A stretch of 64,000 nt of DNA, taken from NCBI GenBank assembly GCA_018466975.1, contig CM031563.1:2046001-2110000 (forward strand), in the 5' to 3' direction. The position numbers and the translations under genes were made by a program. The notes under the pieces were generated by a model that was not told the origin of the DNA, did no database searches, and saw only the letters and a program-made list of their open reading frames with translations. This DNA comes from Sparassis latifolia. Lineage: Eukaryota > Basidiomycota > Agaricomycetes > Polyporales > Sparassidaceae. Every line of letters begins with the position of its first letter. Position 1 is the first letter of the stretch. Shown here one piece after another: positions 47,264 to 59,680 of this stretch.

Positions 47264-47268
47264 AATTG

Positions 47269-48579
47269 GTACCAGCTGGAGGATAAAAGGCGACGCACCG
47301 TTGTGAAGGGAGACGGAAGGTAAGAGGCTGAGGAGCTGAACAACACCAGACGCATTTTTATTCGCAGCCATTTGCATCAGAAATCACAGCATTTGACCCT
47401 CGCTGAGCATATTGTATCTCGTCAGCTTTCCCGACTGGTCCGCACGGTGAACCGGTAGGGTCTTGAGAAAAAATCAGACTTAGGCATCTTGATCAAACAA
47501 AAATCATTCAAGTCACCGCTTTGCATCTGATCAAGGAGTAGTATCCTTCGGTCTGACACGGATATCTCCGCCTCAACCCAGAAAGGTAATATCGTCTAGA
47601 TGTGGAAACTAAGTAAGAACACTTCACTCCCATACCGTTATCTTGAACCAACTAGTGCTCGCTCATTCTATCTCTAGTGTGCGAGCAATGAGGTACACAG
47701 AAATTGATGCTGCTCGAGTCTCTGGGGAAAAGGGCACCCGAAGGCCTGCGAAAGCTTCCCAGGGCCCGTTCTCAGACTTCGACTTCTTGTCTGATATGGC
47801 TTTTGTGAAGTTCGTTATATCTGATAAACATCAGCATGTCTCAGCTTGTGCTCCTGGCAATGACTGCTGTCAACAACACCACCCGTGAACATTCCTGATT
47901 ATCACGGGCGCCGACCTGCTCATTCGATGGGTAAGTGATGTTTTGTTATTCCGAGTTTCAATCATAATTCCAGCGACTTCACCTAGAAAGGATGCAGACA
48001 GTGTTGCTACTACGGGGTCATCGTCCGGTGACCAGGTTTCTCACACGGCCCGCATTGGGTGCTTATCTGTTCCTCGTCAGAGTTTCACGGGGTGTTTCCG
48101 ATCCTTGGACGATGAGATACGTTGGTCAGATGTAGACAAACTTGAGGTCTAACCTAACCATTAATATGTGTCGATTCTCGCCAGGAGTACAATGTAACAG
48201 ATACCATATGCAAATCCATAGACAACTAAAATTTTAGTCCTGACGCGGGGTAGTTTCCGAGATGGAATCACAGTGTAAAGTACATCCGTACATACACAAC
48301 CGCTAGTCCGTGGCAATCTAGCAGCCTGTCATTACGAAACTGTTATCGAGGTGATATGAAGGTACGCATGAAGGAGCGTCCGTGTACTGTTCAGAGCTAA
48401 CCGCCACAGGTATAATGACTCAGAAGTCAAAGATGGCCTGGTTCGGTTAGCCATCCACATCCACGTCCAAAGACAATGAGTCGTCCTACAGCGAAAACAT
48501 ATGTGCGAGTGGAGCCTGTGAGACACTCGACGGGAGAAGCAGCATGAAGAGGTACGCACCATCCCCGACGAAGCCTTCG
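47269..48579. other. intergenic, no gene seen
   Basis: Short frames without motifs. An ATAAAAGG TATA-like sequence lies just right of the LTR element at about 47282 on the plus strand, with no gene attached. Confidence 0.45.
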
Positions 48580-50990
48580 CTCTCATCTTCCGCAAGATGT
48601 GGCCAATGTCATTGCCTTGGTACGAGTCATAGTGCTCTGCCTCCTCGAAATGGTCCCCGGGATCAGGGATCCGGAACACAGGGCCAGATTGGAACCCGTA
48701 GGGTGAAACACGATCAACGATGCCATCCACCACGAGGCAGAAGTCCCCCGCTCGATGATACTCACGCAGATATCCGCTCTGAGCGTGCGCATCTCGCACA
48801 GTGTGCCGTTCTTGCACTGCCTGCGGCATGGCTTGTGTGCACGCTCCGCTCCGCGGCTCTTCGCTGCGATATAGTGCTGGAAGGCGGTATCGTTGGCAAA
48901 GAAGACTTCCGTGAGGTTGTGCCAGAATGCGGGACTGAGTGATTGGTCGCCGAGCGAGGGGACAAGGGGACCATATGTCTCACGTGCGCTGTAATACAAC
49001 TCCCACGTCGCTGCAGCCCCGATACATATGCCAGCTATGCTCCAACACGCCGGAGTACACTGACTCATGCTGGAGCTGATAGAATGGGTCAGATATATTG
49101 CCTGAGGAGTACCAAGTGAGAACTCGCGACGTATAAATGAATCCTAGACACTTACTCATGTAAGTTCTGGCATCTATGATCTCAAATGTGTCTGCATCGA
49201 TGTCGTACACCTTGAATGCAGGATTACCACCAGCATTGCCGTATGCTCAGCATTATTCATCCAGGAACTGTGGGCTCAAGCATACTCATTGGGGTGAGCG
49301 CGGGCCCTATCATCGCGACACTAACTGCATTGCCTACGGTCAGATCGTTGTAATTCGAATACCCAACGGCAAATTCGTCCTTCCGGCACGAACACATATC
49401 AATGTCACGCTCCTTGCCAGGAGAGTGAGAAACGAACCTTGTACTTGTGACCGTAATACTGACCAGTAATCGTGTTCTTGTACCGCTGCATCACCTGATC
49501 GAAGTAGTACGACTGAATACATACGAAGTGAGATGAACTGTGAGTTGACCTGTGCAAACACAAAGTTTGTTCACCTGGTCGCGCATGACATCTCCCCGGC
49601 CAGGGGGCATGTGCGCGATAATCTACGCGCGCTGTCCTGCATCTTCGGCCTCCTGCAGCTCTTGCACGAGGTATGCGATGATACCATTTGGGTCCGGTCT
49701 GTAAACGACCTTCCAGTCTCAAGCACGTAGCACCAAAAGGGGTGGGCTCACTGATGCTCGTTGTTGTCGTACAGCCAGAAGCTAGTAACGATGAATATGG
49801 GTCAGTCCCGGAACACCTGAGGTCACGCAAGCAGCCTACTTCTGCTTATACCAGTACACGGTATTAAGAGAAATGATCCTAGACCAGCCATCAGCACGCA
49901 GTTCCGTCAATGCAGGTCAGATGCACTTCAGGTTAAGACCAGGCGCCATTGTCGAATAGCTTCCGGAATTGTGACGGATCTGAGCAGTTGCCTTGCGGCC
50001 AATCCATTGCTGACAGGAGAAGAGTCAGGGACCGGGACTTCAAGGAGCGAGTGGAATGCGTACGCTCCAGCTGCCTTCCTGTATGGCAAACACCCATTGC
50101 GAGTTGATTGGGTGATCTGTCGTGTTGCGCGGGAAGCTGTTCGTAGGTGCGGATTCGCTGCAAACACCGACAGCATGAGTCCGACTAACAAGTCCGCAGA
50201 AGAGGGCTTGCACGCACAGATTTCCGAGAGCGGGAAATAGTGGTCCCTCCAGCTTCTCCTCCCACTGCTCACTGAACGCTTGCATGTCCTTGGAGACGCC
50301 GCTGCGGCAAGGATCAGCAGGGGACACAAGCTACGTGTTCATCATGTAACTTACTCCTCGTTCACTTCCCAGATCGCATCTGTCCTAGGCATCTCAGAGT
50401 CGAGACGACTCACACACGATGCGCGTGGGCTTACGATCTATCACGTCTCCAGTAAAGATTGAGAAGCGTGCCTCTGGGGCGGACTCCTTGACCGCTGTGA
50501 GCATCGAGTCGGTGAGTAGGACGGGGGAGTCGCAGTGCTGTTTCTGTGTGGCGCTGCGTGCACTTTGGGGTGCGGGCCTGCATCTAGACTCATAGACAGC
50601 CTCTAGTTACCTGCAGGAAGACAGTGGTTCCTTCGGCCTGCATCGTCCAAATTCCAGCAGCAAATCGGCTTCGTGTAGTTCGACCCACCGTGTATTGCCT
50701 GCCTATATGCACATCGTTGACATGAACGACCTGAACGAGTGGTCTCCCAGAGGACTTGAACACCTTCGGATTTCTCGGCGAGGATTTCGGACATGGAACA
50801 AGTGGCCAGGAGGAGCCTGGGGAACTGATTCTTCAGAATGTTGTATAGAATGGCCAAAACCGGCCACGTGGTAGTGTATGAATGGCATGTCTTATCAAGA
50901 TCGATCAGGACCGACATGTTTACGAGTCGATCTGCGCAAGACGGTGTCGACAATTCTATCAATGCCCCCGTCTTGCATCTGCGCATGCCG
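48580..50990 (-). pseudogene. acid sphingomyelinase-like phosphodiesterase, inactivated
   Basis: Reading the minus strand, family blocks appear in order: VVHVNDVHI and GGSNYTKPICC (start of the metallophosphatase domain), NSFPRNTTDHPINSQWVF, then VYRPDPNGIIAYLVQELQEA, HMPPGRGDVMRDQ, YYFDQVMQRYKNTITGQYYG, YDIDADTFEIIDARTYM, and finally the C-terminal ELYYSARETYGPLVP, LSPAFWHNLTEVFFAND and NGTLCEMRTL. The family hydrolyses sphingomyelin or related phosphodiesters and is usually secreted. It is broken: codon 49625-49623 is TAG where AGQRAW-I is expected (one-base change from TGG), the VHI/GGSNY join is frameshifted, and several linking exons are missing or out of frame. N-terminal signal and saposin parts were not found. 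Confidence 0.78.
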
Positions 50991-51630
50991 TAGCATCGTC
51001 TGCCGAGTTAGATTCGCAAGCCCAGGCATGTCCTTGATTTCGTTTCATACTCGCGAGGCCCCGGATCCTTTTTCCTTCTCTGTAAACCGATGGAATTTCC
51101 GGGGTATCTCCTCAGACTGTGCCATCTACAGCAAATTCACAATGACTGGAACTGCTGGTGGTCATTAACCCGGACAAGTCATTCTGACGGTGGTTGGCCG
51201 GTCAATAAGTAAGAGGTTGAGAAGTTAATAGCGAGGACAGCAACAGCCGTCACCTTAGACCCACAGCTCCCCCATGTAAGCATGCCAGCAAAATGCAGTG
51301 CACCACGAGGCTCTTGTTTATTGATATGGTAAGTATTCACTGTCGCCGTCTGAGAGTGAATACCCCAAACCACTGGGGGTGGAAGGTCGCGTACAGAGGC
51401 ACCACAGGCGGCCTCCATCTAGAGTTACATAGTAGATTCACAGGATGAGATTCCGCTATCACGCACTGATATCAACACGGTCGGTATAGTCGGACGGCTC
51501 CTATGAATTTTGCTTAACAAGAGTCAGGGAATGCAAATAAAGATCTTCATCTCATCCTATTACGATTAGCATTAATCCGGACAGAACAGTAAACACATGC
51601 AGATAACCAACGAGCATGATGTCAAGAAAT
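50991..51630. other. intergenic, possibly further sphingomyelinase debris
   Basis: No supported gene. A minus-strand stretch at about 50960-51040 could be decayed N-terminal coding sequence of the pseudogene. Confidence 0.4.
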
Positions 51631-53169
51631 TCATTGCTTCTTCCCCTCCCGCTCCAGCTTCCTCATCACACGCTTATGAATTCCACGGTGAAGGTCGTGC
51701 GTATAGCGTACGAAGAACATCTTCCACCCTATCAGGTTCTATTTCATACTAATGTCAGTCGGGCAGTACAACGGAGCCACGGGCACTCACCATTAAATAG
51801 TCCAACACGGAATGACTCCAATACGGCGTGACAACGAACGGGCGGCCGGTCCAGAGGGCGCCGCAAGGTAGATTGACCTTCGCGAGCGCGGCGCGGACGT
51901 ACGCCTTGGGCATGGGCACCATCATCGTTGCCCTACGGATCTTTGCCATATTCGAGACCTGCTCGACGAGAGCGGGTAAGTGGAAACGGCGCAAACGGCA
52001 CGAAGGCAACAGGACGTACCACAAAGTAAGTGTTCAGGCACTCAACGTCGATGCCCTTGGCCTTGACCTCCTGCGCGAGCGACGCGGAGAACGACGCGAT
52101 GAAGGACTTGGTGCCCGCGTACGTGGCGAGCATTGGCGACGCGACGCTCACGCCAGAGAATGAACCCATGTTCATGATCAGGCCTCGCTTCCTATACGCG
52201 AGATCAGACCGCGTCACCATAAGAATGAACGAAAAAGTACCGTTTGATCATCCCGGGTAGCACCATCTTTGTAACGCGCACGGTCGCGCCGACGTTGATC
52301 GCGATGATGTCCTCGACCTCCTGTTTCGGTGCGTCAACGAAGTCAACCACGTAATGGTGCGATTTGCCAACGTTGTTGACTGGGGGGATGCATCAACAAC
52401 TTAAGACGAGATAGTCACAGGGGTGATGACATACCGAGGACGCCGATATCAAGACCCTGTAACTCTGCCTCGAAGTGCTTCCACGACCCTTCGTCATGCA
52501 ACCTGGAAAAGTCCATAGTTATGGCCTTTGCCTGCACTTTCTCGCCAGGAGGAGCGCTGGACTCTGCATCGGTATTGAATCCAGATGAATCTGCTATAAG
52601 GGCAAACTAGTCATACGCGAACAGAATTCAGCACTGACCGATCTCGGCAATCAGTGTCGCAAGTGTGCTGGCATTCCTTGCGGAGACTACGACGTTGAAG
52701 CCCTTGCGCGCGAACTGCAGCGCGAACTCACGACCGATACCTTCGGAAGCCCCTGTAACGACTGCACCAGGTTTAAGTTCCTCCTAAAGACACCTGATGA
52801 ATACTGTAAGAATCGTACCAGCCCATGCGCCCTTGCCAGCTCCATATTTCTTCAGCTGTATCGCATTCGAAGCACTATCAGCGCTTGATGCGCGGCAACA
52901 CCTCTAGGGTGAGAGACGCGAATTTGTCGGACTCACATTGGTGCCTGGGAGCACAAACGTCTGGAGGAGGAAACCAACTGTCTTGATAGCAAATTTCGCA
53001 AAGGAGAGAGAGCCCAGCGCAAGCAGGAAGAGTGACACGTAGGGACAATCCGTGACTGTCGATAGAGCGCTGGTCAGAGTACCACGCACGCGCACCTGAC
53101 TCACTTACTGAGCGTTTTTAACGTCGGGAAAAAAGTGATGCCCAGCGGAGATAGCCAAGAGGTCGACAT
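51631..53169 (-). CDS. IFA38: very-long-chain 3-oxoacyl-CoA reductase (short-chain dehydrogenase)
   Basis: Nine exons (53169-53109, 53055-52937, 52855-52819, 52761-52639, 52590-52435, 52379-52241, 52191-52020, 51958-51791, 51738-51631) encode 360 residues. A hydrophobic N-terminal segment ([20 protein letters not shown]) anchors it in the ER membrane. The cofactor site is [13 protein letters not shown] (about 73-85), NNVG is present, and the catalytic SDR residues are Ser in GSFSGVS and Tyr236/Lys240 in TYAGTKSF. The C-terminus is [11 protein letters not shown]. Members reduce 3-keto-acyl-CoA with NADPH in the ER fatty-acid elongation cycle feeding sphingolipids. It neighbours a dead sphingomyelinase, but transcription units are separate. 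Confidence 0.92.
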
Positions 53170-53223
53170 GGTCGTTGAGAGAGAGTTGGAGGACGCTGGG
53201 CGGTGGTGTTAGACGGGGGCGAT

Positions 53224-53230
53224 CTTATAT
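53224..53230 (-). promoter_or_regulatory. TATA-like box of the oxoacyl-CoA reductase gene
   Basis: ATATAAG on the minus strand 55 bp upstream of the start codon. Confidence 0.45.
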
Positions 53231-53707
53231 GCCACAGTGCCACAGGCGCGCGTCACTCAAGGTCGGTCCCGCCCTATCGGGCACAACACCTCCTGGTTGC
53301 ACGTGCGGTGTGCACGCCCACTGGGGTTGCCACATTCATATTATTACTACCGTAGCGTCTCATATTCGTCTCACATCTTCCACAGCTGTGCGTTTACTCT
53401 ATACGCAGATCCGTTACCTCGCGAGGAACTTGCAGCTCAAGGTTCCTGAGCACTGCACACAGCTCGGAACATCTTCCTGAACACCAACGCCCGCATCCGA
53501 AAGGGAACTCTCATCTTTACGGATGGCCTATATACTGGGAATCAGAGATGACTGGACCGCAGCTATGAACAAGGACCATTTTCGACCGCTTCTGGAACTT
53601 CAAAGTAATACACAGCGTATACATGGGCCAACCAATCGAGATGACAAGCTAACAACTCATTTGAGCAGAGATCCACGGTGAAAACGCCAACACTCACAAT
53701 CCAGTGG
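53231..53707. other. intergenic
   Basis: No gene seen; it contains the reductase upstream region and the 3' flank of the F-box gene. Confidence 0.5.
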
Positions 53708-56700
53708 TCAGAAGCAGCAATGACCACCGCTACGATACAGTGAGTCTGATCCATAGCTAGAGTACACATAGAAATCGGAGGGATACTCGTCGTCGCTGTC
53801 CGTCTATGGGTCGTGCATAAATCGCATGAATACATTAATAGGCGGATGCAATCAAAATCTTACCTCAATCCCGATCATCTCTTCGTCCAGCATATAAAAG
53901 TAGTAGCTCTCTGACAACGACGTCTCCGAGAGCTCCGTTCGACGGTAGGGAGCATACGTCCGGACCTTCTTTACGAAATAGGTATCCGAATCTGGTGCAA
54001 CCGTCCCCTTCTTTATAGTGGTGTGCCAGTCCGTTTCGTACATAAATTCGGCATCCGAATCCTCGTCCTCCGCCGATAACTCGGCCAGTGAGCGCATAAT
54101 ATCGACGACGTTGAAATCCAAGATGCTGTCGGGAAGCATCACACGGAAGCCATGCATGGCGTCCTTCCATCTGGCTTCCTTCCACTCCGTATCCGACCCT
54201 ACAGTGTTCCCATCGAACCACCACGTCGAATCTGGACCCCATTCTTCCCAAGAAAATGTAGTAGGCTTCCTCTTGCGGTGCGACAGGACATCCCCCACGA
54301 CAGACAGGAATAATATTGTCTCCGCGAAAACAGCGTAATTCCCCGGAAGCCAGTGACCATACTCATGGTCGACTCGAAGCTTTAGTAACACCATCGACGG
54401 TATAGGAGAGGTGGAGAACGGACGGGCTGGATCAGGCTCGCCATCTGACGCAGGAATTCCACTCGAAGCGCCGGAACCAAATGAGGCGAACGAGATATCG
54501 CAGACCATTTGTTCTCGGAGGGCGGGCAGCTCAAAATGAGCGGCCAAGGTAAGAGTCAGCGCATGCTTCTTTGTGCGTTTGATGGCGTAAACATCGAGAC
54601 AAAGGTCCTTTTTCTCGGCAACCATTTTCGCGACGACTAGACAACTGTCGGACAGCAGACAGCCACCAGTAAAACAGCCAGATAGAGTCTGACAAAGTCG
54701 TTCAGTATGATTCACATATATCCTTCTATTAAGACAGCCGTACCCGTTTCGCTCCGGTGGTCCAGTCCATTAGAATGATCTTTGAAGACATAAATCCAAT
54801 TGCTACGACGAGGTCACTAAATATCTGAACTGATTCTCCGCCTCCAGGGTCGTGAAAGGGCAAATCCACATAACCGTCCTTCGCACAGTCGTGAGGATCA
54901 AGAGTAGAGAGTGTGCGGAAAGAGATGCTGCAAACGTTACAGGAGCGGTTAACCAGGACACAAAATGCCTGGGACAAAATAAAAGTACAAGAGACACGCA
55001 CGATAAGCCATCCTCATCAGAGACGGAACTACGATCCCAGAGCACGATCAAATCTTGGGAAGGGTCCATGGCGAAATCCGTGAACGTCTCGTCGAAGCAA
55101 CAAGTCTCAAATTCGGGTTCGGGTCCCCCACTGCGGACATAGCATACCATAATGTTGTCGAAATACTGGTAATTTCTGTTCGTGGTTTGCGTGTTGTCAT
55201 CCAAATAGGTGAGGACGAGCACCCCGCCGCAGAAAGCCCACTGATTGACAGCTTTCCCCGGCTCTATTAGCTTCTTCAGTTTGAAGTCAAAATCTTTCCA
55301 CGTCTCCTGACTCTGCTTCAGCAGCTTGAGTCGGTCACCCACGGCCAGCTTGGCCTCTGCCGGACCATCCACATAATTCGCTACGCCTAATTCAATGGTG
55401 TATTGCAGCTGAACGCTTTCTCGGATGACCTGGTTAAAGTCTTTTGACACCTGAAGCCCAGTCAAAAACCCGTATGACGAGAAAGGACGAGAAAGGAATA
55501 AATATTAAGACGTAGAAATACTCCGTTTTGGTTCGAAAACTGGAATATTTTATTTTGAGAGCGGACAGCTTCAAAGAAAAAAGGAGCAGAAATATGCTCT
55601 GTATGCGCGTTTCGAAACCATTATGTCCAGGTATATAACTGTCCGATGTCAACCGGATTCATCCTCGACCCGTAGAATACATTCCGTTCCCTGTAGCTAC
55701 ACATCGATAGTCTTCGATAGGCTGTGATTAGGTCCGTTGTCCTTCGATATCGTCCGTTGCAGTCCGAGTAAGCCAGCGCCAGCCATCCCGCCGTCGCGCT
55801 CGCGCCCGCCCCGCCCCTGCGCCCTGTGCCCTGCATCGCGCTCGCCTCGCTCCCCCCCTGCATCGTGCCCCACGCCCCAAAACTGTCACCCGTGCTGCCC
55901 GCCTCCACATGCAACAGAACTCGGATACCCAGCCACAGTCTTCCGCACCCTGGGCATCGACATCAGTACGGTTCGAAAGAGAAACACGAAAAAATACCTA
56001 AGTCGCTTGAGAGGTACCTGCGATGTTCGCGTTCGATTTATTAGTGGCCTTGGTCGCTCGACTAGCCTTTCTTTTTGCAGCCTCCTCCGTCTTTGCAGCA
56101 GTCTTCTTGGTTGCACTGAGAACCTCGTATTTCTGCATGCAGCGACAAGAATGAGCAACGAGGAATACGACGGTACATTGCATTACCTTCCTGGTTTCTG
56201 CGTCTACAGCTGCCCAAGCAGCGCTGAATTCGTCGCGTGATTTCCCTTGATTCGTTGGGAGCCAGTCGATGGCAAACAAATTACTTGTAGGCGAGAGATT
56301 GGCAGTGAGCATGGGCAAACAAGCATAACCGATGTCACGTACGATGCATCGTTGGACTTATTCGCTTTCATCTTGGGTGATTTGCGCTTCGGCTTTGCAG
56401 GTGCGTCCGCAGTAATCGCTCCGAGATCACTATCGGCAGGTGCTACACCCGTACCACTTGCACTCGTGGTTTTGGACTGGGTGGGGAGAGAGTAAGGAGT
56501 AGGTGGATCGAACTCATCAGCACTGTAGAACCATCAGACAGTGAGTGAGATGCTCCCCGAAGAGAGGAGGTACATACAGTGGATCGAAAGGCTGGTTACG
56601 CAAATAGACGTGAGTATGAGAAGATAAGCGCGAGCGTGAGGATGTGAGCCACAGACCACGAGTAGTGGAATGCTTTGTGCATCTGCGTGCGTCGTGTGCG

Positions 56701-57645
56701 GGGCTACAACGGATGTGCTGGGGATAGTATCATCTGGTCGCAATTGAGTAGGAAGGATCTAAATGACTCTGGCTAAGGTGGACCCGGATGCTCCCTGGTG
56801 ATCGCGTTCACGTTTGCGTAGGAAGGAAGAACTGTTCTCGGGTCTCCGTGCAGGAGGAATGGGAGCAGGATTGTCTAGACCTCTTTGGCCCGCAAGAAAC
56901 TCAGTGAACGTCTGGGTGGTCTTCGCACGATACGCGGCATGGGAGTACCAGGTTGAACGAGATACCAGCCTCTCCACTCCATCGCAGCGTTCCTTGCAGT
57001 TGCAGTAGCCGTTGTAGCCTGCTGATAATCTCGGTTCCGTTTGCATGGTAGCACTCAGACGTGTAAGCACGGTTAGAGCAGAAAACTGAAGTAATATTGA
57101 AGGTACTATAGTAGTCGAGAGACGAGGTGGGACACGTCGATGGCGCGTCGACTGCACTGACAGTAGGAGGGCTAGCGAGACTAGAGTATTACTTTCGGAC
57201 GTGTCGGTGTGCTCTCCGGGATTATGTCATGGTCCTAGCATCTGGGACACTTTGTTCCAGGACAGAGAAACTTTACATGACTAGTGATTCAAAAACGCGC
57301 TGCTAAAAACAGGCCGAGAAGACGATGTCAAGTCACATATAAGCGCCGAGTCTGTCGCATCTTCTATAAGCTTAGATCTCCTCCGACTTATTCCGCTTGT
57401 CGTCGTTTGTATCCGTTCCAGACAGACGGGTTTTTGACTGGGCCTGAAGGTCAAAAGTGACGTATGAACGCGCGTATTGAGCTGTTTTGTCACAGCCTCC
57501 TCACCCGCTGGCACATCAAAATATCTCGGAAGTCGAGAAGAGCCAGTATTGCTGCTGTAATCTCAAAGGGTAGACCGAACGCCTTCGCCTTCGCCTTACT
57601 ATTTTTCTGCTTGCCTTTTGACTGCCGCTTCTTCGCAGGAGCCAT
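53708..57645 (-). CDS. F-box protein interrupted by a 2 kb insertion in intron 1
   Basis: Five exons (57645-57505, 55450-55002, 54927-54744, 54688-53864, 53803-53708) total 1,695 bp, 564 residues. Exon 1 gives a Lys-rich leader (MAPAKKRQSKGKQK) and the F-box LPFEITAAILALLDFRDI then MCQR, which continues in exon 2 with VSKDFNQVIRESVQLQYTIE, the usual F-box continuation in basidiomycetes. The later part has beta-strand-rich segments (VGDRLKLLKQSQETWKDF, FSDLVVAIGFMSSKIILMDW) as in the F-box/propeller-like family. Exon phases all match, yet intron 1 is 2,054 bp versus 50-75 bp for the others, and contains foreign sequence. Whether it is still spliced is unknown. Confidence 0.75.
55451..57504 (-). 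mobile_element. inserted sequence inside intron 1, possible transposon remnant
   Basis: About 2 kb between the F-box exons. On the same strand it holds fragments of an unrelated protein: 57046-56759 with YNGYCNCKERCDGVERLVSR then YSHAAYRAKTTQTFTEFLAG (a C-x-C-x3-C cluster followed by a Ser-Arg-Ser-Thr and His), and 56500-56180 with DEFDPPTPYSLPTQSKTTSA and a Lys-rich APAKPKRKSPKMKANKSN. Such ORFs are frequent beside transposase genes in basidiomycetes, but no transposase is present. Inverted copies of about 33 bp (ACGGGTTTTTGACTGGGC core) lie near both ends, at 55441-55475 and 57426-57458. Confidence 0.5.
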
Positions 57646-58380
57646 TATACAATAGTAAACATATGTAGTCTTAAGACTTTGATGCCACTTTGTCACATTG
57701 ATTTGTAAGGTCTTATGGCTTATACATGCAAATCTTTTTAAGCTCTTACTGCTCATAGACATAAGTTAAAAATGAGATCTTCTTTATATTTTTGACTAAC
57801 ATCATCTATGATATCTAGAATTTCATTTATTGTAATTGCATTCATTGGATGTGACTATTGTACTCAAATCTTGCACATATTCTTTAAGCTAAGGTCAGTT
57901 GACTAATGTGGCTTGAGCCTTGCTACAAGTATAAGAGCTGGTCCCTCTAGCTGCTCTATAATACAGCCCATTTGACAATTTTGAGTTACAATATTTGCCG
58001 ATAGCAATAACTTCTTCTTGACTGAGGAAGAGGTTTTTGCCTGAGATGATAGCTCTGACATGCTTCAGACTGTGGAAGTGATCTTAGGTTGTGTGCAATA
58101 GTTAAATTGAATGAAAAAATTGATTATTATATATATATATAGAATGGTCAGTGCACCTGCAGCTGCAAAGTGTTCAATATAGAGGAGTGCTGCAATTTTG
58201 CATACAGATAATTCACTATCTATGTATTTTACAATCACTCATAAAGCTCAATTTTGTTGCAATTGCATTCATTATGAGTTCTGGTTCTTTTAAATATAGA
58301 AATGTTTTAGTTTTAGTAGTAGCTACAATTTTTTGTCTTTTTCAAATTTTAAAAAGATCAGACTGAACAGTGTTACAAAA
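57646..58380. other. AT-rich flank, no gene
   Basis: Composition drops sharply in GC compared with the genes to the left; only a short chance frame at 58151-58366. Includes a TA dinucleotide run at about 58127-58140. Confidence 0.55.
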
Positions 58381-59680
58381 GACTAAACTCAAGTGAAGTA
58401 TGTGTAAAGTAGAGAAAGACTAGGCTGAATTAAAGAGTAGAAATTGCAGTAAAGACTGAGGTGAATTGATGCAAGGCATGAGGCAAATAGTAAGATTAAG
58501 TGGAAGTTTCAACATCAACAAAGATAAAAGAAAGCTGAAGTTGTCTCAGTGTATTTAGTAAGATTAAGATTAAGCTAAGTCGGAGAGTGAGTCTTATGGT
58601 AAATGCTGTCAAGAGCTAAGATGAGCTGATGTAAGACCTGAGTTAGATGGTGAAATTAAGATGAACTGGTGTAAAACTCACAACAGATAAGTATGAGACT
58701 ATTCTTAAACTTTAGTACAACTTGTAGTGTGTAGTAAAATTAAGCAGGGCTGACTGGAGACTAGTAAGCTTATGCAGATCAGAGGCAATACTAGTAAAAT
58801 CAAACAGGTCAGAGATGAGACTAATAACATCAAATAGGCCAGACATCAGACCAGTAAGATTAAGTCAGATAGAGGTGAGACTAGTAAAATTAAGCAGGCC
58901 TGACATGAGACTAGTATTCAGATACTGCAGAGATGAGACTAATAAGATGAAGCAAGACTAATATAAGACTTGTAAGATTAAACTGGCTAAATATGAGCCT
59001 GATAAGATTAAGCTGGCTAAAGATGAGACTAGTAAGATCAAGCAGCTCTAATGTGAGACTAGTAACACATAGCTACTGCAGATGGGAGACTAGCAAGATT
59101 AAGCAGACCAGATATGAGACTAGTAAGCCTACTAGTAAGCTTAAGCAGGTAAGATGTGAGACTAGTAAAATTAAGCAGGCTTGATGCGAGATGGGTAATA
59201 TTTTGACACTACAGAGGTGAGACTAGTAAGATGGAGCAAGATTAATATAAGACTTGATCAAACTGGCTAAATATGAGACAAGTAAGATTAAGCAGGCTAT
59301 AAGTAAGATTAAGCAGGTCTGACATGAGACTAGTAACATTTAGCTACTACAGATGCGAGGGTAGTAACATGGACCAGATCAAATATAAAACTACTAAGAT
59401 TAAGCAGGCCACTAGTAAGATTATGCATGCCAGCTGTGAGACTAGTATATTAAGCAGGCCACTAGTGAGATTGAGCAGCATACTAGTAAGATTATACAGG
59501 TAACTAGCAAGATCAAGAACACCAGATGTGAGACTGATCAGATTAAGCAGACTAGAGCAGGTCTAATATCAGACTAGTCAGTAAGCAGGCCTACTATCAG
59601 ACTAGTAAGATTAAGCAGGCCACTTGTAAGTATACATAGGTTAGTAAGATGAAGTAGAATAGTAAGACTTGTGACAAATG
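58381..59680. repeat. degenerate tandem array, about 30 bp unit
   Basis: Roughly 30-40 diverged copies of a unit close to GAGACTAGTAAGATTAAGCA followed by GGCCAGATGT. Copies are clearest at 58860-59460, with purine-rich plus strand. Some units are shortened to the CACTAGTAAGATTA core. No coding potential. Confidence 0.8.

Larger units (their letters stand above)
46342..47268 (+). mobile_element. miniature LTR retroelement (TRIM-like), complete with target duplication
   Basis: Two identical-looking 189 bp LTRs (46347-46535, 47075-47263), starting TGTTAGGGCTGG and ending CTCACAATA, enclose only 539 bp. A 5-bp target duplication AATTG lies at 46342-46346 and 47264-47268. A polypurine tract GAGGGGGAG abuts the right LTR, so the element is on the plus strand; a similar tract occurs about 35 bp further left. 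No gag or pol coding capacity exists, so the element must depend on proteins from elsewhere. LTR near-identity implies recent insertion. Confidence 0.88.

Noticed and set aside
48580..53169. Sphingolipid gene cluster (sphingomyelinase plus oxoacyl-CoA reductase)
   Set aside because: One member is a pseudogene and the other is a housekeeping ER enzyme; no third pathway gene nearby.
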